From assembly GCA_913775265.1 (NCBI GenBank), contig CAJYJH010000068.1, forward strand, positions 1-64,000: 64,000 bases of DNA. The letters run 5' to 3'. Source of the stretch: an uncultured Mucilaginibacter sp. Its GTDB lineage: Bacteria > Bacteroidota > Bacteroidia > Sphingobacteriales > Sphingobacteriaceae. Shown here one piece after another: positions 38,122 to 47,672 of this stretch. The stretch's first letter is position 1; each line of letters begins with the position of its first letter. Both the position numbers and the translations under genes were made by a program. Below the pieces are notes generated by a model that ran no database searches, was not told where the DNA came from, and saw only the letters and a program-made list of their open reading frames with translations.

Positions 38122-38748
38122 ATGAAAAGAAATTACGTTTCCAACTCAACCGAGTCTGTAAGGATGTTTAAAAGCGACTTTTTAGAAGCTTTATCAAAGG
38201 TTCACTGGACTGTGCCTTTATTTGTTTACATACCGGTTATCGGCTATTTGTGTTATGTAGCTTTTACCAAAAGTACTGTTACACCGGTAGGTTTCTTTGC
38301 CTTGTTTGCAGCAGGTCTGGCCTTTTGGACTTTTGCTGAATATGTACTGCATCGCTACGTATTTCATTTTGTACCCAAAGCAGAATGGGCCTTACGCATC
38401 CACTTTATTTTTCATGGCGTACACCACGATTATCCGAGTGATGCCAAGCGTTTAGTGATGCCGCCCTCGGCCAGTATACCTATGGCCCTGGCTTTATTTT
38501 TTCTGTTCGACTGGATTTTACCATCCACTTATATTTACTCGTTCTTCCCGGGTTTTTTAATCGGATACCTGATTTACGATATTTCGCACTACGCTATACA
38601 TCACTTTAACTTTAAGGGCGGTATGTGGAAACGCATTAAACAACACCACATGCTACACCATTACCAGGATCCAAGCAAAGGTTATGGTGTAAGCTCTCCT
38701 GTTTGGGACAAAGTATTCGGCTCCGATTTCATCAAAAAAGCCAAATGA
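38122..38748 (+). CDS. Fatty-acid hydroxylase/sterol desaturase family protein
   Basis: A 208-residue di-iron membrane enzyme with the expected histidine clusters: HRYVFHF, HFIFHGVHHDYP, HYAIHHFNF and HHMLHHYQDP. The last is followed by GYGVSSPVWDKVFGSDF, as in FA2H/Scs7-type 2-hydroxylases. Its place in a ceramide locus points to 2-hydroxylation of the ceramide acyl chain or to long-chain-base hydroxylation. It starts at the ATG at 38122 (the GTG one codon before is also open), and its TGA overlaps the next gene's ATG. Confidence 0.86.
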   Translation: MKRNYVSNSTESVRMFKSDFLEALSKVHWTVPLFVYIPVIGYLCYVAFTKSTVTPVGFFALFAAGLAFWTFAEYVLHRYVFHFVPKAEWALRIHFIFHGVHHDYPSDAKRLVMPPSASIPMALALFFLFDWILPSTYIYSFFPGFLIGYLIYDISHYAIHHFNFKGGMWKRIKQHHMLHHYQDPSKGYGVSSPVWDKVFGSDFIKKAK

Positions 38749-39683
38749 GTCTTGTTCTTACTAAAAGTACAGCGGTAAACTTTAAAAGCTTTATCACCGT
38801 TGTACTTATAGCTATTGCCTACCTGGTTGCCTCCTATTTTTTGGTTGGATTTAAAACGGACCAGTTAGTACTGATAGGCATCTTTTTTTCCCTTTATTTT
38901 TTAACTGATACCACCCGCAAGTTTGTACTTGGGTTTTCCATATTCATTGTTTACTGGATCATCTTCGACTACATGAAGGCGTTCCCCAATTATGAATACA
39001 GCGAAGTACACATTTCCAGCCTTTATAATTTAGAGAAACATTACTTCGGTATCCGCGAAGCAGGCCGTTTGCTTACGCCGAATGAGTATTGGCGTGTTCA
39101 TAGCAACACCTTTCTGAATGTGCTTACCGGCTTGTTTTATTTATGCTGGATACCGGTGCCTCTGGGCTTTGCAGCTTATCTGTTTTTTACCCGCAAACGG
39201 GAGTTTTTATATTTTTCGTTAACCTTTGTGTTGGTGAACTTGTTAGGTTTCGTAGTATATTATACTTATCCGGCTGCACCACCCTGGTATATACAATATC
39301 ATGGGTTTCAATTTGTAAGAGCAACTCCGGGTAATACAGCTGGATTAGCCAGGTTTGATGCCTATTTTCATATCAACCTTTTTAAATCCATCTACGCTAA
39401 GGGGTCTAACGTATTTGCAGCTATGCCTTCGCTGCATTCCAGCTATCCGCTTATTGTAGTTTATTATGGTTTAAAAAATCGTTTGGGCTGGGCAAACTTG
39501 TTTTTTATTACCGTAAGTGTTGGCATATGGTTTTCGGCGGTGTATACCAGTCACCATTATGTGCTCGATGTAATGGCGGGCATAGCTACTGCGGCCCTCG
39601 GTATTGCATTATTTAACTATATAGTAACCCACTCAAAAAGTATACAGCGTTGGCTGCGCTTATACGAAGGAGTTATACAATAG
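38745..39683 (+). CDS. PAP2-family enzyme, candidate inositol phosphorylceramide synthase (Aur1-like)
   Basis: A 312-residue membrane protein with about seven helices and PAP2_3-type motifs: YPAAPPWYIQYHG, then AMPSLHSSYPLIVVYYG, then SAVYTSHHYVLDVMAG, giving the catalytic His/Asp set. Aur1-like members of this group move phosphoinositol from phosphatidylinositol to ceramide on the periplasmic side. The ATGA overlap with the hydroxylase gene and the nearby ino1 and phosphatidyltransferase genes support that job. A plain lipid phosphatase is the alternative. Confidence 0.82.
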   Translation: MSLVLTKSTAVNFKSFITVVLIAIAYLVASYFLVGFKTDQLVLIGIFFSLYFLTDTTRKFVLGFSIFIVYWIIFDYMKAFPNYEYSEVHISSLYNLEKHYFGIREAGRLLTPNEYWRVHSNTFLNVLTGLFYLCWIPVPLGFAAYLFFTRKREFLYFSLTFVLVNLLGFVVYYTYPAAPPWYIQYHGFQFVRATPGNTAGLARFDAYFHINLFKSIYAKGSNVFAAMPSLHSSYPLIVVYYGLKNRLGWANLFFITVSVGIWFSAVYTSHHYVLDVMAGIATAALGIALFNYIVTHSKSIQRWLRLYEGVIQ

Positions 39684-39796
39684 TTTTACACACTCACACA
39701 TTTTATACACATTAATTTACACTTAAAAAGAATATTGCGTAAATAGGCATACAATTTGCAAATGGTTGATTACAAATGATCAAAATTTGTTTTTAT

Positions 39797-40597
39797 ATGA
39801 AAAAGCTATTTTTACTCGCTGCATACTCTATATTCTTCATTACTGCTGTTAAAGCTACTCCTATTGACAGCCTTAAACAAAAATTACAGTTAACTACCGA
39901 TGATGCCGAAAAAGCTGTTATCTACAGCCAAATGGCCGAATGCTACTTGAGCAACATCAACTCTACTAACGCTTATACGAAACGCATTTCACAAGAAAAC
40001 GCAGTTAATGTAACAATGCAGGCCATGCGCTTGTATTACAAGCACAATGATACTACGGGTTTAGTTAGCAGTTACCGTAATTTAGCTAAAGGATATCGCT
40101 CGCAGCGCAAGTTTGCTCAGGCCAAGTGGTTTATATTACAGGCTAATACACTGTCGCGCCAGCAAAAGTCAACGCCTAACATCATCAATACTTTAGTTGA
40201 CCTGGCAGATATTAAAATGGATATCAACGACTATAACTTAGCTAAACGCGATTTAAAAGAAGCGCACTTGTTAGCAGTTAAAAATAGAATGACCGAGCGC
40301 GATTCATTAGTAAAAACTGCATTTTCTAGGCTGTATGCTGTCGTTCATGTACCTGAAAACGAGAATGTGTTTACTCAATCACTTAAAGATTTAAAGGCAG
40401 AGATTAGAGCAATGGATTTATTAAACGCTAAAAAAGCTGTTGCTATTAAACCGATCATAAAATCTTTTTCTAAAAAGAAAGTGTTTACAGCTGCCAACAA
40501 ACGCACGTTTATACCTAAGGTGCAAATGCCAACCGTAAACTGGGAAACGCCGTCAAATATTATGACATCTGACAGTATTAAAATGGTGTCTTTATAA
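39797..40597 (+). CDS. TPR-like secreted protein
   Basis: 266 residues from MKKLFLLAAYSIFF, with a signal peptide ending VKA, then repeated helical pairs of TPR type (AEKAVIYSQMAECYLSNI, YRNLAKGYRSQRKFAQAKWFILQA, LVDLADIKMDINDYNLAKRDLKEA). The C-terminal 70 residues are basic and low in repeats. Nothing nearby tells its role. The longer frame from 39776 would add seven residues ahead of the signal peptide. Confidence 0.75.
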   Translation: MKKLFLLAAYSIFFITAVKATPIDSLKQKLQLTTDDAEKAVIYSQMAECYLSNINSTNAYTKRISQENAVNVTMQAMRLYYKHNDTTGLVSSYRNLAKGYRSQRKFAQAKWFILQANTLSRQQKSTPNIINTLVDLADIKMDINDYNLAKRDLKEAHLLAVKNRMTERDSLVKTAFSRLYAVVHVPENENVFTQSLKDLKAEIRAMDLLNAKKAVAIKPIIKSFSKKKVFTAANKRTFIPKVQMPTVNWETPSNIMTSDSIKMVSL

Positions 40598-40619
40598 TAT
40601 TTTGCTATTTTTTATTATA

Positions 40620-40663
40620 AAAGAAAGGGAGCTGATTTAAAATCAGCTCCCTTTCTTTTTTGA
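40620..40663. terminator. Strong bidirectional terminator
   Basis: Perfect 17-bp stem AAAGAAAGGGAGCTGAT and complement, with a 5-nt loop and A/T tracts on both sides, between convergent genes. Confidence 0.88.
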
Positions 40664-40678
40664 TATGATGGAAAGTTC

Positions 40679-41935
40679 TTAAACTACTTTTCGCTTCAGT
40701 TCAATAACAGTAATTTCGGGCCAGATACCTAATCTACCCGAAAAAGCCAGGAAGCCAAAACCACGATTTACATATAAAAAGCGTTTGTTCTCTTGCGCTA
40801 AACCGGCCCAATTCAGGTAACGATACTTTACAGGGCTCCATCTAAATTTATCTGTCTCCACGCCAAACTGGGCGCCGTGCGTGTGCCCAGATAGCGTTAA
40901 ATGAATATGCGAAGGATGGTAACGTACTTTTTCCTCCCAATGTGTAGGATCGTGAGAAAGTAAAAGCTTGAAGTCGTCTTGCTTTACCCCTGCCAAGGCT
41001 TCATCCAAATTACCAATCTTTATAAATCCCCGACCCCAATTCTGTACACCAATTAGGACAATCTTTTGTCCATCTTTTTCAATCGGCAAGTTTTCATCAA
41101 GCATTAATCTAAAACCTAAGGCTTTATGGTGTTCTTTTAGCTTCTGCAAATTGGCAGCTTTAGCTTCCTCGTTTTGCCATTGTATATAATCACCATAATC
41201 GTGATTACCTAAAATAGAGTATTGGCCATAAGGTGCGCTTAATTGACTGAAACGATGCATGTAAGGTTCTATTTCAGTAGCCACGTTATTCACCAGATCG
41301 CCCGTGAAAACAAATAAATCCGACTTTTGGGCATTGGCTAAGTCGATACCACGCTGCACAGCATCGGCATTGTCAAAACTACCCGAATGGATGTCGGAAA
41401 GCTGGGTAATAGTAAAGCCATCGAACGCCTCGGGCAAATCTTCAAAATAAAGCGTATGCCGGTGCACCCGGTAATCATACTTGCCTTTTACCATAGCATA
41501 TAAAAACGATGCGAAGGGCACGGCAGCCAATAAAACTGCCGCCTCGCTTACAAATCTGCGCCGCGCCGGTATGTAATTTCCCTCCTTTTTATTTCTACTG
41601 ATACCATTAAACAGTCCGGCTATCAACCGGTAAATATCTCCTGCTAATAACACCAAGGCAAAAAACAACTTGGTTACCAGTAAACCTATAAATATACTGA
41701 GCAACCATTGCTGGTACGGCCGCATGCCCGGCGGCTGGTTTGCCCCGTTTATAGTGACCAATAAGGCAACAACCAGTACTATCGATATAACCCAATACAC
41801 CCACAGTACGATGCGCCGAGTTTGCTTTCGGGCATTGGCCAGCAAGGTTTTGATACCCTGACTAACGTAAACATCAAGCAGAAAACTAAATACAATGAGA
41901 TAAATAAAAAACTGAAAAATACCGCCGTGACGCAT
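40679..41935 (-). CDS. Membrane-anchored metallophosphoesterase (YaeI-like)
   Basis: A 418-residue protein with about four N-terminal membrane helices (FQFFIYLIVFSFLLDV; YWVISIVLVVALLV; LFFALVLLAGDIY; AAVLLAAVPFASFLY) and a C-terminal calcineurin-like domain: ITQLSDIHSGSF, VFTGDLVNN, YSILGNHDYGD, LLLSHDPTHW and LSGHTHGAQFG. The two-metal ligand set is complete. Relatives of this type cut UDP-diacylglucosamine or lipid phosphates; the actual substrate is unknown. The ATG at 41935 is used; the GTG at 41974 is less likely. Confidence 0.87.
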   Translation of the reverse strand: MRHGGIFQFFIYLIVFSFLLDVYVSQGIKTLLANARKQTRRIVLWVYWVISIVLVVALLVTINGANQPPGMRPYQQWLLSIFIGLLVTKLFFALVLLAGDIYRLIAGLFNGISRNKKEGNYIPARRRFVSEAAVLLAAVPFASFLYAMVKGKYDYRVHRHTLYFEDLPEAFDGFTITQLSDIHSGSFDNADAVQRGIDLANAQKSDLFVFTGDLVNNVATEIEPYMHRFSQLSAPYGQYSILGNHDYGDYIQWQNEEAKAANLQKLKEHHKALGFRLMLDENLPIEKDGQKIVLIGVQNWGRGFIKIGNLDEALAGVKQDDFKLLLSHDPTHWEEKVRYHPSHIHLTLSGHTHGAQFGVETDKFRWSPVKYRYLNWAGLAQENKRFLYVNRGFGFLAFSGRLGIWPEITVIELKRKVV

Positions 41936-42073
41936 TATAGAAGAAGTTAAATTGAGGTGCGAAATATACTGCACTATAAACTGAAGTTAAAACACATTGT
42001 GTTAAGTACACGTAACTTTACTGGTGAAACCCGTTGCATTACTTAACAAAGCTCTATTTTTACCGTCTGACAA

Positions 42074-42724
42074 ATGCTTATGAGAACAGACCTAAAAGAC
42101 AAATTCGATAGTATAATTTTTGACCTCGATGGCACCTTGTGGAACTCTACCGCGAATGTGGCCACCGCCTGGCAGAGAGCTAAACAAGAAGTTGGATATG
42201 TGAAGGAGGATATCACCCGCGAAGTAGTACAATCTATCACCGGGATGGCTTACGATGCCATTTTTGATAAATTAGTACCGTATTTAACGGCTGATCAACG
42301 TAAGGAATTTCAGGCCCTCTGTGCCAAGTACGAGCTGGAAATATTGAATACTAAAGGCGGCGACTTATATCCCGACCTAGTATCAACGTTAAAATATCTA
42401 CACGAGCGTTATCCGCTATTTATTGTAAGTAACTGCCAATGCGGTTACATCGAGACATTTTTGACGCTGAATAAGTTGGAGTATTTGTTTAAAGGACATC
42501 AGTGTTACGGCACCAAAAGTCAACCTAAGTTTCAGAATATATTAGATGTGGTGCATGATTTTGACTTGAAGAATCCCGTTTATGTAGGCGATACCCAAGG
42601 CGATTATGATAGCGCCACCAAAGCAGGCGTGCCCATTATTTTTGCCGAATACGGCTTTGGTAAAACCAACGGCGAACCTATTGCCCGCATACAGCATTTT
42701 AAGCAAATGATGGAGTTGCTTTAG
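42074..42724 (+). CDS. HAD-family hydrolase (phosphoglycolate phosphatase-like)
   Basis: A 216-residue HAD subfamily I protein. Motif I is FDLDGTLWNS, motif II LFIVSNCQCG, and the metal-binding motif III/IV region is VYVGDTQGDYDSA followed by GVPIIFAEYGFG. The helical cap between motifs I and II (QRAKQEVGYVKED ... AICAKYELEIL-type) matches small phosphatases acting on phosphoglycolate or nucleotides. The substrate is not fixed by sequence. Confidence 0.87.
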   Translation: MLMRTDLKDKFDSIIFDLDGTLWNSTANVATAWQRAKQEVGYVKEDITREVVQSITGMAYDAIFDKLVPYLTADQRKEFQALCAKYELEILNTKGGDLYPDLVSTLKYLHERYPLFIVSNCQCGYIETFLTLNKLEYLFKGHQCYGTKSQPKFQNILDVVHDFDLKNPVYVGDTQGDYDSATKAGVPIIFAEYGFGKTNGEPIARIQHFKQMMELL

Positions 42725-42832
42725 TAATATTTGACGGCACGACTTGTCGATGAAGCAAAATCCTACCTGACAGGTTATCTACTGCTGATTCGATTCTTAA
42801 GCTTGGTAATAAATTTATCAGGTGATTATTTG

Positions 42833-42879
42833 CAGCTTAAATAGCATTTTATTAGCACTATTTAAGCTGTTATTATTTG
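42833..42879 (+). terminator. Terminator-like hairpin after the HAD gene
   Basis: Perfect 12-bp stem CAGCTTAAATAG / CTATTTAAGCTG, 13-nt loop, followed by TTATTATTT. It lies about 110 nt after the HAD stop codon. Confidence 0.6.
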
Positions 42880-43003
42880 TAGTAATTTACAATGTAAAGG
42901 GTGTAACGCGCAAGCCGATATTTGACAAGCCAATAAAAAAACAGTAAGGCTGTTACATCAGGTTATTATTAAACGTATTGTCTGTAATAACAATTAAACC
43001 ATT

Positions 43004-43480
43004 ATGAAACAGCACTTATCACTTCTCGCATTAATCGTTGCATTTTGCTTTGCATGTAAAAAAGACAACACCAGCGCCGAAAACATAGATACCGCTTTAA
43101 CTGGCATTTGGATTAAGGCAGCTGCCAACGCCGGCACGTCCACTGGCAAAGAAAGCGTCGAATTTTCTTCAAACGGTGACATCATCATCAATAGGTATTA
43201 CGTTAATCCATCTACACAGCAAATACTGGGATACGCTTACCGATACACCGGTAAATACCAGGTTAGCGGAACCGGCGTAGTACAACTGTCTAATATGAAA
43301 ATATTCGCTAACAATACATCTGATCCTTATGTGGCTGCAGAGAAATTAACCAATAAAGGTAACTCAGCCGATCAGCAGTTCACTTACCAGCTAACCGATT
43401 TTAAAACCGTACTCAACTGGACAGTTGTTTGTCCGCCGAATGCTGATTGCATTGGTACGCAGCAGTATACTAAGCAATAA
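43004..43480 (+). CDS. Hypothetical lipoprotein
   Basis: The 158-residue protein has a lipoprotein signal (SLLALIVAFCFAC, Cys18) and a short acidic-polar linker. A beta-rich domain follows that starts ALTGIWIKAAANAG and has KESVEFSSNGDIIINRYY and YRYTGKYQVSGTGVVQLSNMKIF, much like lipocalin-type or DUF5004-type Bacteroidota lipoproteins. The C-terminus holds a CPPNADC cysteine pair. No function is known. Confidence 0.72.
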   Translation: MKQHLSLLALIVAFCFACKKDNTSAENIDTALTGIWIKAAANAGTSTGKESVEFSSNGDIIINRYYVNPSTQQILGYAYRYTGKYQVSGTGVVQLSNMKIFANNTSDPYVAAEKLTNKGNSADQQFTYQLTDFKTVLNWTVVCPPNADCIGTQQYTKQ

Positions 43481-43502
43481 TCAGGTTAACGTTCTTAGAG
43501 AA

Positions 43503-43550
43503 AATTAAATATTTAAGCTGATCTATTTTGATCAGCTTAAATATTTAATT
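43503..43550. terminator. Bidirectional terminator between the lipoprotein gene and mnmE
   Basis: Perfect 21-bp inverted repeat (left arm 43503-43523, right arm 43530-43550) with a 6-nt TATTTT loop. It is the longest perfect hairpin in the window, ending 3 bases before the mnmE stop codon. Confidence 0.82.
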
Positions 43551-43553
43551 GAG

Positions 43554-44933
43554 TTACTTTCCGATACAAAACTTCGAGAAGATATTATCCAGCAAATCAT
43601 CAGTAGTTACAGCACCGGTAATTTCACCCAAATAATGCAGGGCTTGTTTAATGTCCATCGCCAAAAAGTCGGAGGTGACTTGCAGGTCGATGCCTTGCAG
43701 GGTCTTGATGAGGGCCTGTTCCGTTTTTTGCAGGGCTTCAAGATGGCGGATGTTGGTTACCAATGTTTCGTTACCGTTTAAGCGGCCTTGTATGGTGATG
43801 TCGTAAACCAGTTGTTTTAAATCGTCAATATGTGTTTTGGTCTTGGCAGAAACAGCCGTGAGCATTACGCCTTCGGGCAATGCAGTTTGATAACTTTCCG
43901 GGTTAAACGGCACCAGATCTACCTTATTGGCTACTACAATAGTAGGCAAGCCGGGCTTGTGTAAAGTTGCAATGTCGCGCTGCAATTCTTCTATCGACAG
44001 TTGTTCTACATCAAACACGTAAAGCAACAGGGCCGACTGGCTGATTTTCTCCATGGTTTTTTGCACACCAATCTGCTCAATAGCGTCGGTGGCTTCGCGT
44101 ATACCTGCTGTATCAATCAGCCTGAAATTAATGCCATTGATATTAAGCGTTTCTTCAATAGTGTCGCGGGTGGTACCGGCAATGTGGCTAACTATGGCAC
44201 GTTCTTCATTAAGCAAAGCATTCAGCAAGGTAGATTTACCGGCATTTGGCCGACCAGCTATCACGGTGTTGATACCTTGTTTAATAGCGTTACCCAACTC
44301 AAACGACTGTATGAGTTTACCAATTACCCGCGCTATATCATGAATCAATTGTTTGAGCTGGGCACGGTTGGCAAACTCCACATCTTCTTCCGAAAAATCC
44401 AGTTCCAGTTCTACCATGCTGGCAAAATGCACCAGTTGTTCGCGCAGGGTCTGCAGTTCGGTACTATAACCACCCCGCAATTGCTGTAGGGCCACCTGCT
44501 GGGATGCTTTCGAATCAGACGCGATCAAATCGGCCACAGCCTCAGCTTGCGACAAATCAAATTGTCCGTTCAAAAATGCACGTAAGGTAAACTCACCGGG
44601 TTTTGCCGAGCGGGCTCCCTGCCTGATGAGCAGTTTGATAATAGATTGAATAATGTAGTTAGATCCATGGCAGGATATTTCAACCACGTTTTCTTTAGTA
44701 TATGATCGCGGCGCAATAAACAACGATGCCAACACCTCGTCTAACACCAAATCGCCATCAACAATATGCCCAAAATGTATAGTATGCGATGCTTGTTGCC
44801 TAAGATCTTTGCCTTTAAATACACTGTTAGCTATGCTTAACGCATCAGGACCCGATAAACGGATTACGCCTATAGCACCTGTCCCATTAGGGGTAGCTAA
44901 TGCAACAATAGTATCTTGAGTTAAGTAATTCAT
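43554..44933 (-). CDS. mnmE: tRNA modification GTPase MnmE
   Basis: MnmE works with MnmG to place the 5-carboxymethylaminomethyl group on wobble U34. The 459-residue protein has the folate-binding N-domain (TIVALATPNGTGAIGVIRLSG), the helical domain with an inserted G domain (G1 AGRPNAGKST, G3 DTAGI, G4 VANKVDL) and the obligatory C-terminal Cys in FCIGK. It is monocistronic. Together with mnmD at 14959 it shows the organism makes mnm5s2U-type wobble bases. Confidence 0.98.
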   Translation of the reverse strand: MNYLTQDTIVALATPNGTGAIGVIRLSGPDALSIANSVFKGKDLRQQASHTIHFGHIVDGDLVLDEVLASLFIAPRSYTKENVVEISCHGSNYIIQSIIKLLIRQGARSAKPGEFTLRAFLNGQFDLSQAEAVADLIASDSKASQQVALQQLRGGYSTELQTLREQLVHFASMVELELDFSEEDVEFANRAQLKQLIHDIARVIGKLIQSFELGNAIKQGINTVIAGRPNAGKSTLLNALLNEERAIVSHIAGTTRDTIEETLNINGINFRLIDTAGIREATDAIEQIGVQKTMEKISQSALLLYVFDVEQLSIEELQRDIATLHKPGLPTIVVANKVDLVPFNPESYQTALPEGVMLTAVSAKTKTHIDDLKQLVYDITIQGRLNGNETLVTNIRHLEALQKTEQALIKTLQGIDLQVTSDFLAMDIKQALHYLGEITGAVTTDDLLDNIFSKFCIGK

Positions 44934-45104
44934 GCGTTGTTATTTGCCGGATGCGGCCTATAATAAATTGCAAAAATGCTGATTTACGGGCGCATTTATG
45001 TTTTAGTGCCGTAAAATTATTAGCTACTTTAAATGGTGTCGAGAAACCATCCATTGCAAACCATCCCGATCTATAAAGGTTGAATAACAAAGCCTTTAGT
45101 TATT

Positions 45105-45605
45105 ATGCCCAACGCGCCTTTTAATTACCAACTCGATTTTGAACATACCGATCTCAGGCAACACCCCGAACATTATCGTATTGGCAAAGGCGAGCAAGGT
45201 GTTTTACTGGTAGAACCCTACAAAAGCGAAATACTGCCTCATTGGCGTTTTAAAACTCCCGACATTGCCGAAGAATCAGCCAAAAAGATATTTGAGCTGT
45301 TTGAGGAATATAAACGAGCTGAAGACTTTGTAGGGATGGACATGGCCCGCAAGTTTTTGCAAATGGGCTACACGCGGTCGCGCCGTTATGCTAATTATAA
45401 AGGCGGCAAAAAATACGATGGCCCGGTCCCGACAGATAAAAAAGGACAAAGCGGTGCACATGGCCGTGCAGAACTACCCCGAACTATTGATGAAGTAAAA
45501 GCTGAGTCGGCGAGAATATTTTATGGCTACTGGCAAAAGGCAAAAAAAGATGCAGTGTACCAGGATATGGTATCAAGGCATCGCCAATTATACGAGCAGT
45601 TGTAA
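45105..45605 (+). CDS. DUF4385 protein
   Basis: A 166-residue cytoplasmic protein matching DUF4385: FNYQLDFEHTDLRQHPEHYRIG, GVLLVEPYKSEILPHWRFKTP, FVGMDMARKFLQMGYTRSRRYANYKGGKKY. Members occur in bacteria and in some phages and giant viruses, with no known function. It is preceded by a 171-nt gap opposite mnmE and followed by the convergent Hsp70-like gene. Confidence 0.85.
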   Translation: MPNAPFNYQLDFEHTDLRQHPEHYRIGKGEQGVLLVEPYKSEILPHWRFKTPDIAEESAKKIFELFEEYKRAEDFVGMDMARKFLQMGYTRSRRYANYKGGKKYDGPVPTDKKGQSGAHGRAELPRTIDEVKAESARIFYGYWQKAKKDAVYQDMVSRHRQLYEQL

Positions 45606-45636
45606 AGCCGATTTATATTAACAACGGCTTATATGC

Positions 45637-46902
45637 CTATTCAAATAGGTAACCGCTGTAAGCTAAGCCAATGGCCACACTTTTAAAATTGTCGCCTGCA
45701 TTGAGGTTGATTTTTGGAAACCGTTTTTTAAATAATTGCTGTATGCTTTTTACCTGCGATGTACCACCGGTCAGGAACAAGCTGTCAACACTTTCGGGGC
45801 TAATGTTATTTTGCTGCATAAACTGATCCAGGTATACGCTGATCCGTCCAACCTCCTTGGCCGTAATTTGTTCGTACTTGGCTAAAGTTATATGATCCTC
45901 TATATCAATGCCCAGGTGATGGTACGTAAATAGTGCCTGATCTGTATCAGACAATGTGATTTTCACTTTTTCGATAGCCTGAAATACAGCATAGCCAAGG
46001 TTATGCTCAATTAGTGTGATCAGGTTTTTAAACTTGCTATCCTTACCCGAATAATGATAGTAGTTTTCCATATCTTTTTGAATACGGATACCATTAAAAA
46101 AATTCATTTGCTCCCAAGAGCAGATGTTGGCAAACAGCGACTTGGGTACCGTTAACCGCTTGCCGGGCGTAGCTTCATACTGGGTATGCTTGCCAAAGTG
46201 AGGAGTACCTTGTTCCCACATAAAGGCGGCATCTAAGCTATCCCCTCCTACATAAATACCGCCGTTGGCCATCATGTCGCTTTTACGATCATGATTACCA
46301 ACCTTTTCAGGATCTAATATCAGATAGGTAAAATCAGTAGTGCCGCCGCCAAAGTCGGCCACTAATACACGCTCTTTTTTACTGAGCGTGCTTTCGTAGG
46401 CAAAAGCAGCACCAATAGGCTCTAACTGAAACCGCACATCTTCAAAACCAGCCAGGGTTGCCGCTTTGCTCAGGCGGGTTTGCGCTAGGGTATCCTTTTG
46501 CACGTTGTCATCATCAAAAAATACCGGCCGGCCAATAACGGCCCTCCGGCAATCGACTCCGATCAGCAAGTCTGCCCGGCTTTTTAATTTTTTCAGGATG
46601 ATGGCAACCAACTCAGACGCGTTGTAACGTTTGTTTTGAATACGGGTTTCGGTAAAACTGGGGCGTGATAATACCTGTTTAACCGATTTAATGAAACGGC
46701 CTTTCATACCCTTGGCCAAATAAGCTGCGATGGCGTCTTCTCCAACCACATAGTTTGGCGAGCCGTCGGGGTGATGGTACTCATCAAAATAAATCAAAGA
46801 AGGAACAAGAAACGTGTGTTCAACCTGGCGGGTGTGTTGATTATAAATGGCCAACGCCGAATTGGTGGTTCCGAAATCTATACCGTATAAATATTTTTCC
46901 AT
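45637..46902 (-). CDS. Hsp70-like ATPase without substrate-binding domain (YegD-like)
   Basis: The 421-residue protein has a complete actin/Hsp70 nucleotide-binding fold: YGIDFGTTNSALAIY, RRAVIGRPVFF, EPIGAAFAYE, LVADFGGGTTDFTYL, and the adenosine motif LFLTGGTSQVKSI. It ends right after the second adenosine-binding region, without the beta-sandwich and lid of DnaK. E. coli YegD has this shape. It would bind and split ATP, but how it binds clients is unknown. No DnaJ- or GrpE-like gene is nearby. Confidence 0.9.
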   Translation of the reverse strand: MEKYLYGIDFGTTNSALAIYNQHTRQVEHTFLVPSLIYFDEYHHPDGSPNYVVGEDAIAAYLAKGMKGRFIKSVKQVLSRPSFTETRIQNKRYNASELVAIILKKLKSRADLLIGVDCRRAVIGRPVFFDDDNVQKDTLAQTRLSKAATLAGFEDVRFQLEPIGAAFAYESTLSKKERVLVADFGGGTTDFTYLILDPEKVGNHDRKSDMMANGGIYVGGDSLDAAFMWEQGTPHFGKHTQYEATPGKRLTVPKSLFANICSWEQMNFFNGIRIQKDMENYYHYSGKDSKFKNLITLIEHNLGYAVFQAIEKVKITLSDTDQALFTYHHLGIDIEDHITLAKYEQITAKEVGRISVYLDQFMQQNNISPESVDSLFLTGGTSQVKSIQQLFKKRFPKINLNAGDNFKSVAIGLAYSGYLFE

Positions 46903-47196
46903 GAATGAGCTGATCCACTACCCCTTTAGCAATGGGGCGGCGAAATTAGATAAAAAGTGCTGGTTTTCGCAGACTATAGCTATTATTTGATATCCGGAAC
47001 AGCTTAGCAGTTCTAAAAATATGAGTAATTTGATTGCAAAAAGCGACGCAACTTTTTAAAAAAGACATCCGAACTTACTATCAAGGCTACTGTTATAGTA
47101 CAACCTTATCGATTAATTAATAGTAAACTTTAGCATGGTTATTGCAACCGGTAACTCATAACAAACACCTGATACGCGGGGCTGATTTTAAAGGAA

Positions 47197-47571
47197 ATGA
47201 CAGGACAACATGTATTAATTATTGAAGACGATCCGGGCATTAGCGACGTACTCAACACTATTTTATCTGAAGAAGGTTACCGGATTACTGCTATAAGTGA
47301 AACCGGAGACATCATTAAAACAGTTTTGGACATAGAGCCGCATTTAATTATTACAGATTATATATTAGCGGGTATTAATGGCGGCGAATATTGCAGCCAA
47401 ATTAAACGAGACGAGCGGACATCTCACATACCAGTAATTATTTTATCGGGCTATGGGCGTGTTTTGGAATCATTGGGCCATTACGGTGCGGATCGTATTG
47501 TAGATAAACCTTTTGATAACGAAAAGCTTTGCAGCATTGTTGACGAACTCTTGAGTATAAAAAATCTATAG
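47197..47571 (+). CDS. Single-domain response regulator
   Basis: A 124-residue receiver domain with nothing attached. The acidic pocket is in IIEDDPG, the phosphorylation site is Asp54 in IITDYILAG, the Thr/Ser switch is Ser84 in VIILSGYG, and the conserved Lys104-Pro follows in VDKPFD. Such proteins pass phosphate in relays or bind a partner. No histidine kinase is adjacent. The start is preceded by AAAGGA, a better than average ribosome-binding site for this window. Confidence 0.92.
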   Translation: MTGQHVLIIEDDPGISDVLNTILSEEGYRITAISETGDIIKTVLDIEPHLIITDYILAGINGGEYCSQIKRDERTSHIPVIILSGYGRVLESLGHYGADRIVDKPFDNEKLCSIVDELLSIKNL

Positions 47572-47578
47572 TTACTTT

Positions 47579-47619
47579 AAACCAACGAGACAAACTTATG
47601 CTGGCAGCCTCGTTGGTCT
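47579..47619. terminator. Hairpin after the response regulator gene
   Basis: ACCAACGAG at 47581-47589 and CTCGTTGGT at 47609-47617 form a 9-bp stem with a 19-nt loop. The flanks are only weakly T- or A-rich. Confidence 0.45.
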
Positions 47620-47672
47620 TAATACTTGCAGCACACACTGAAGTCTCAAATACGATAATTTAAATATTTCTA

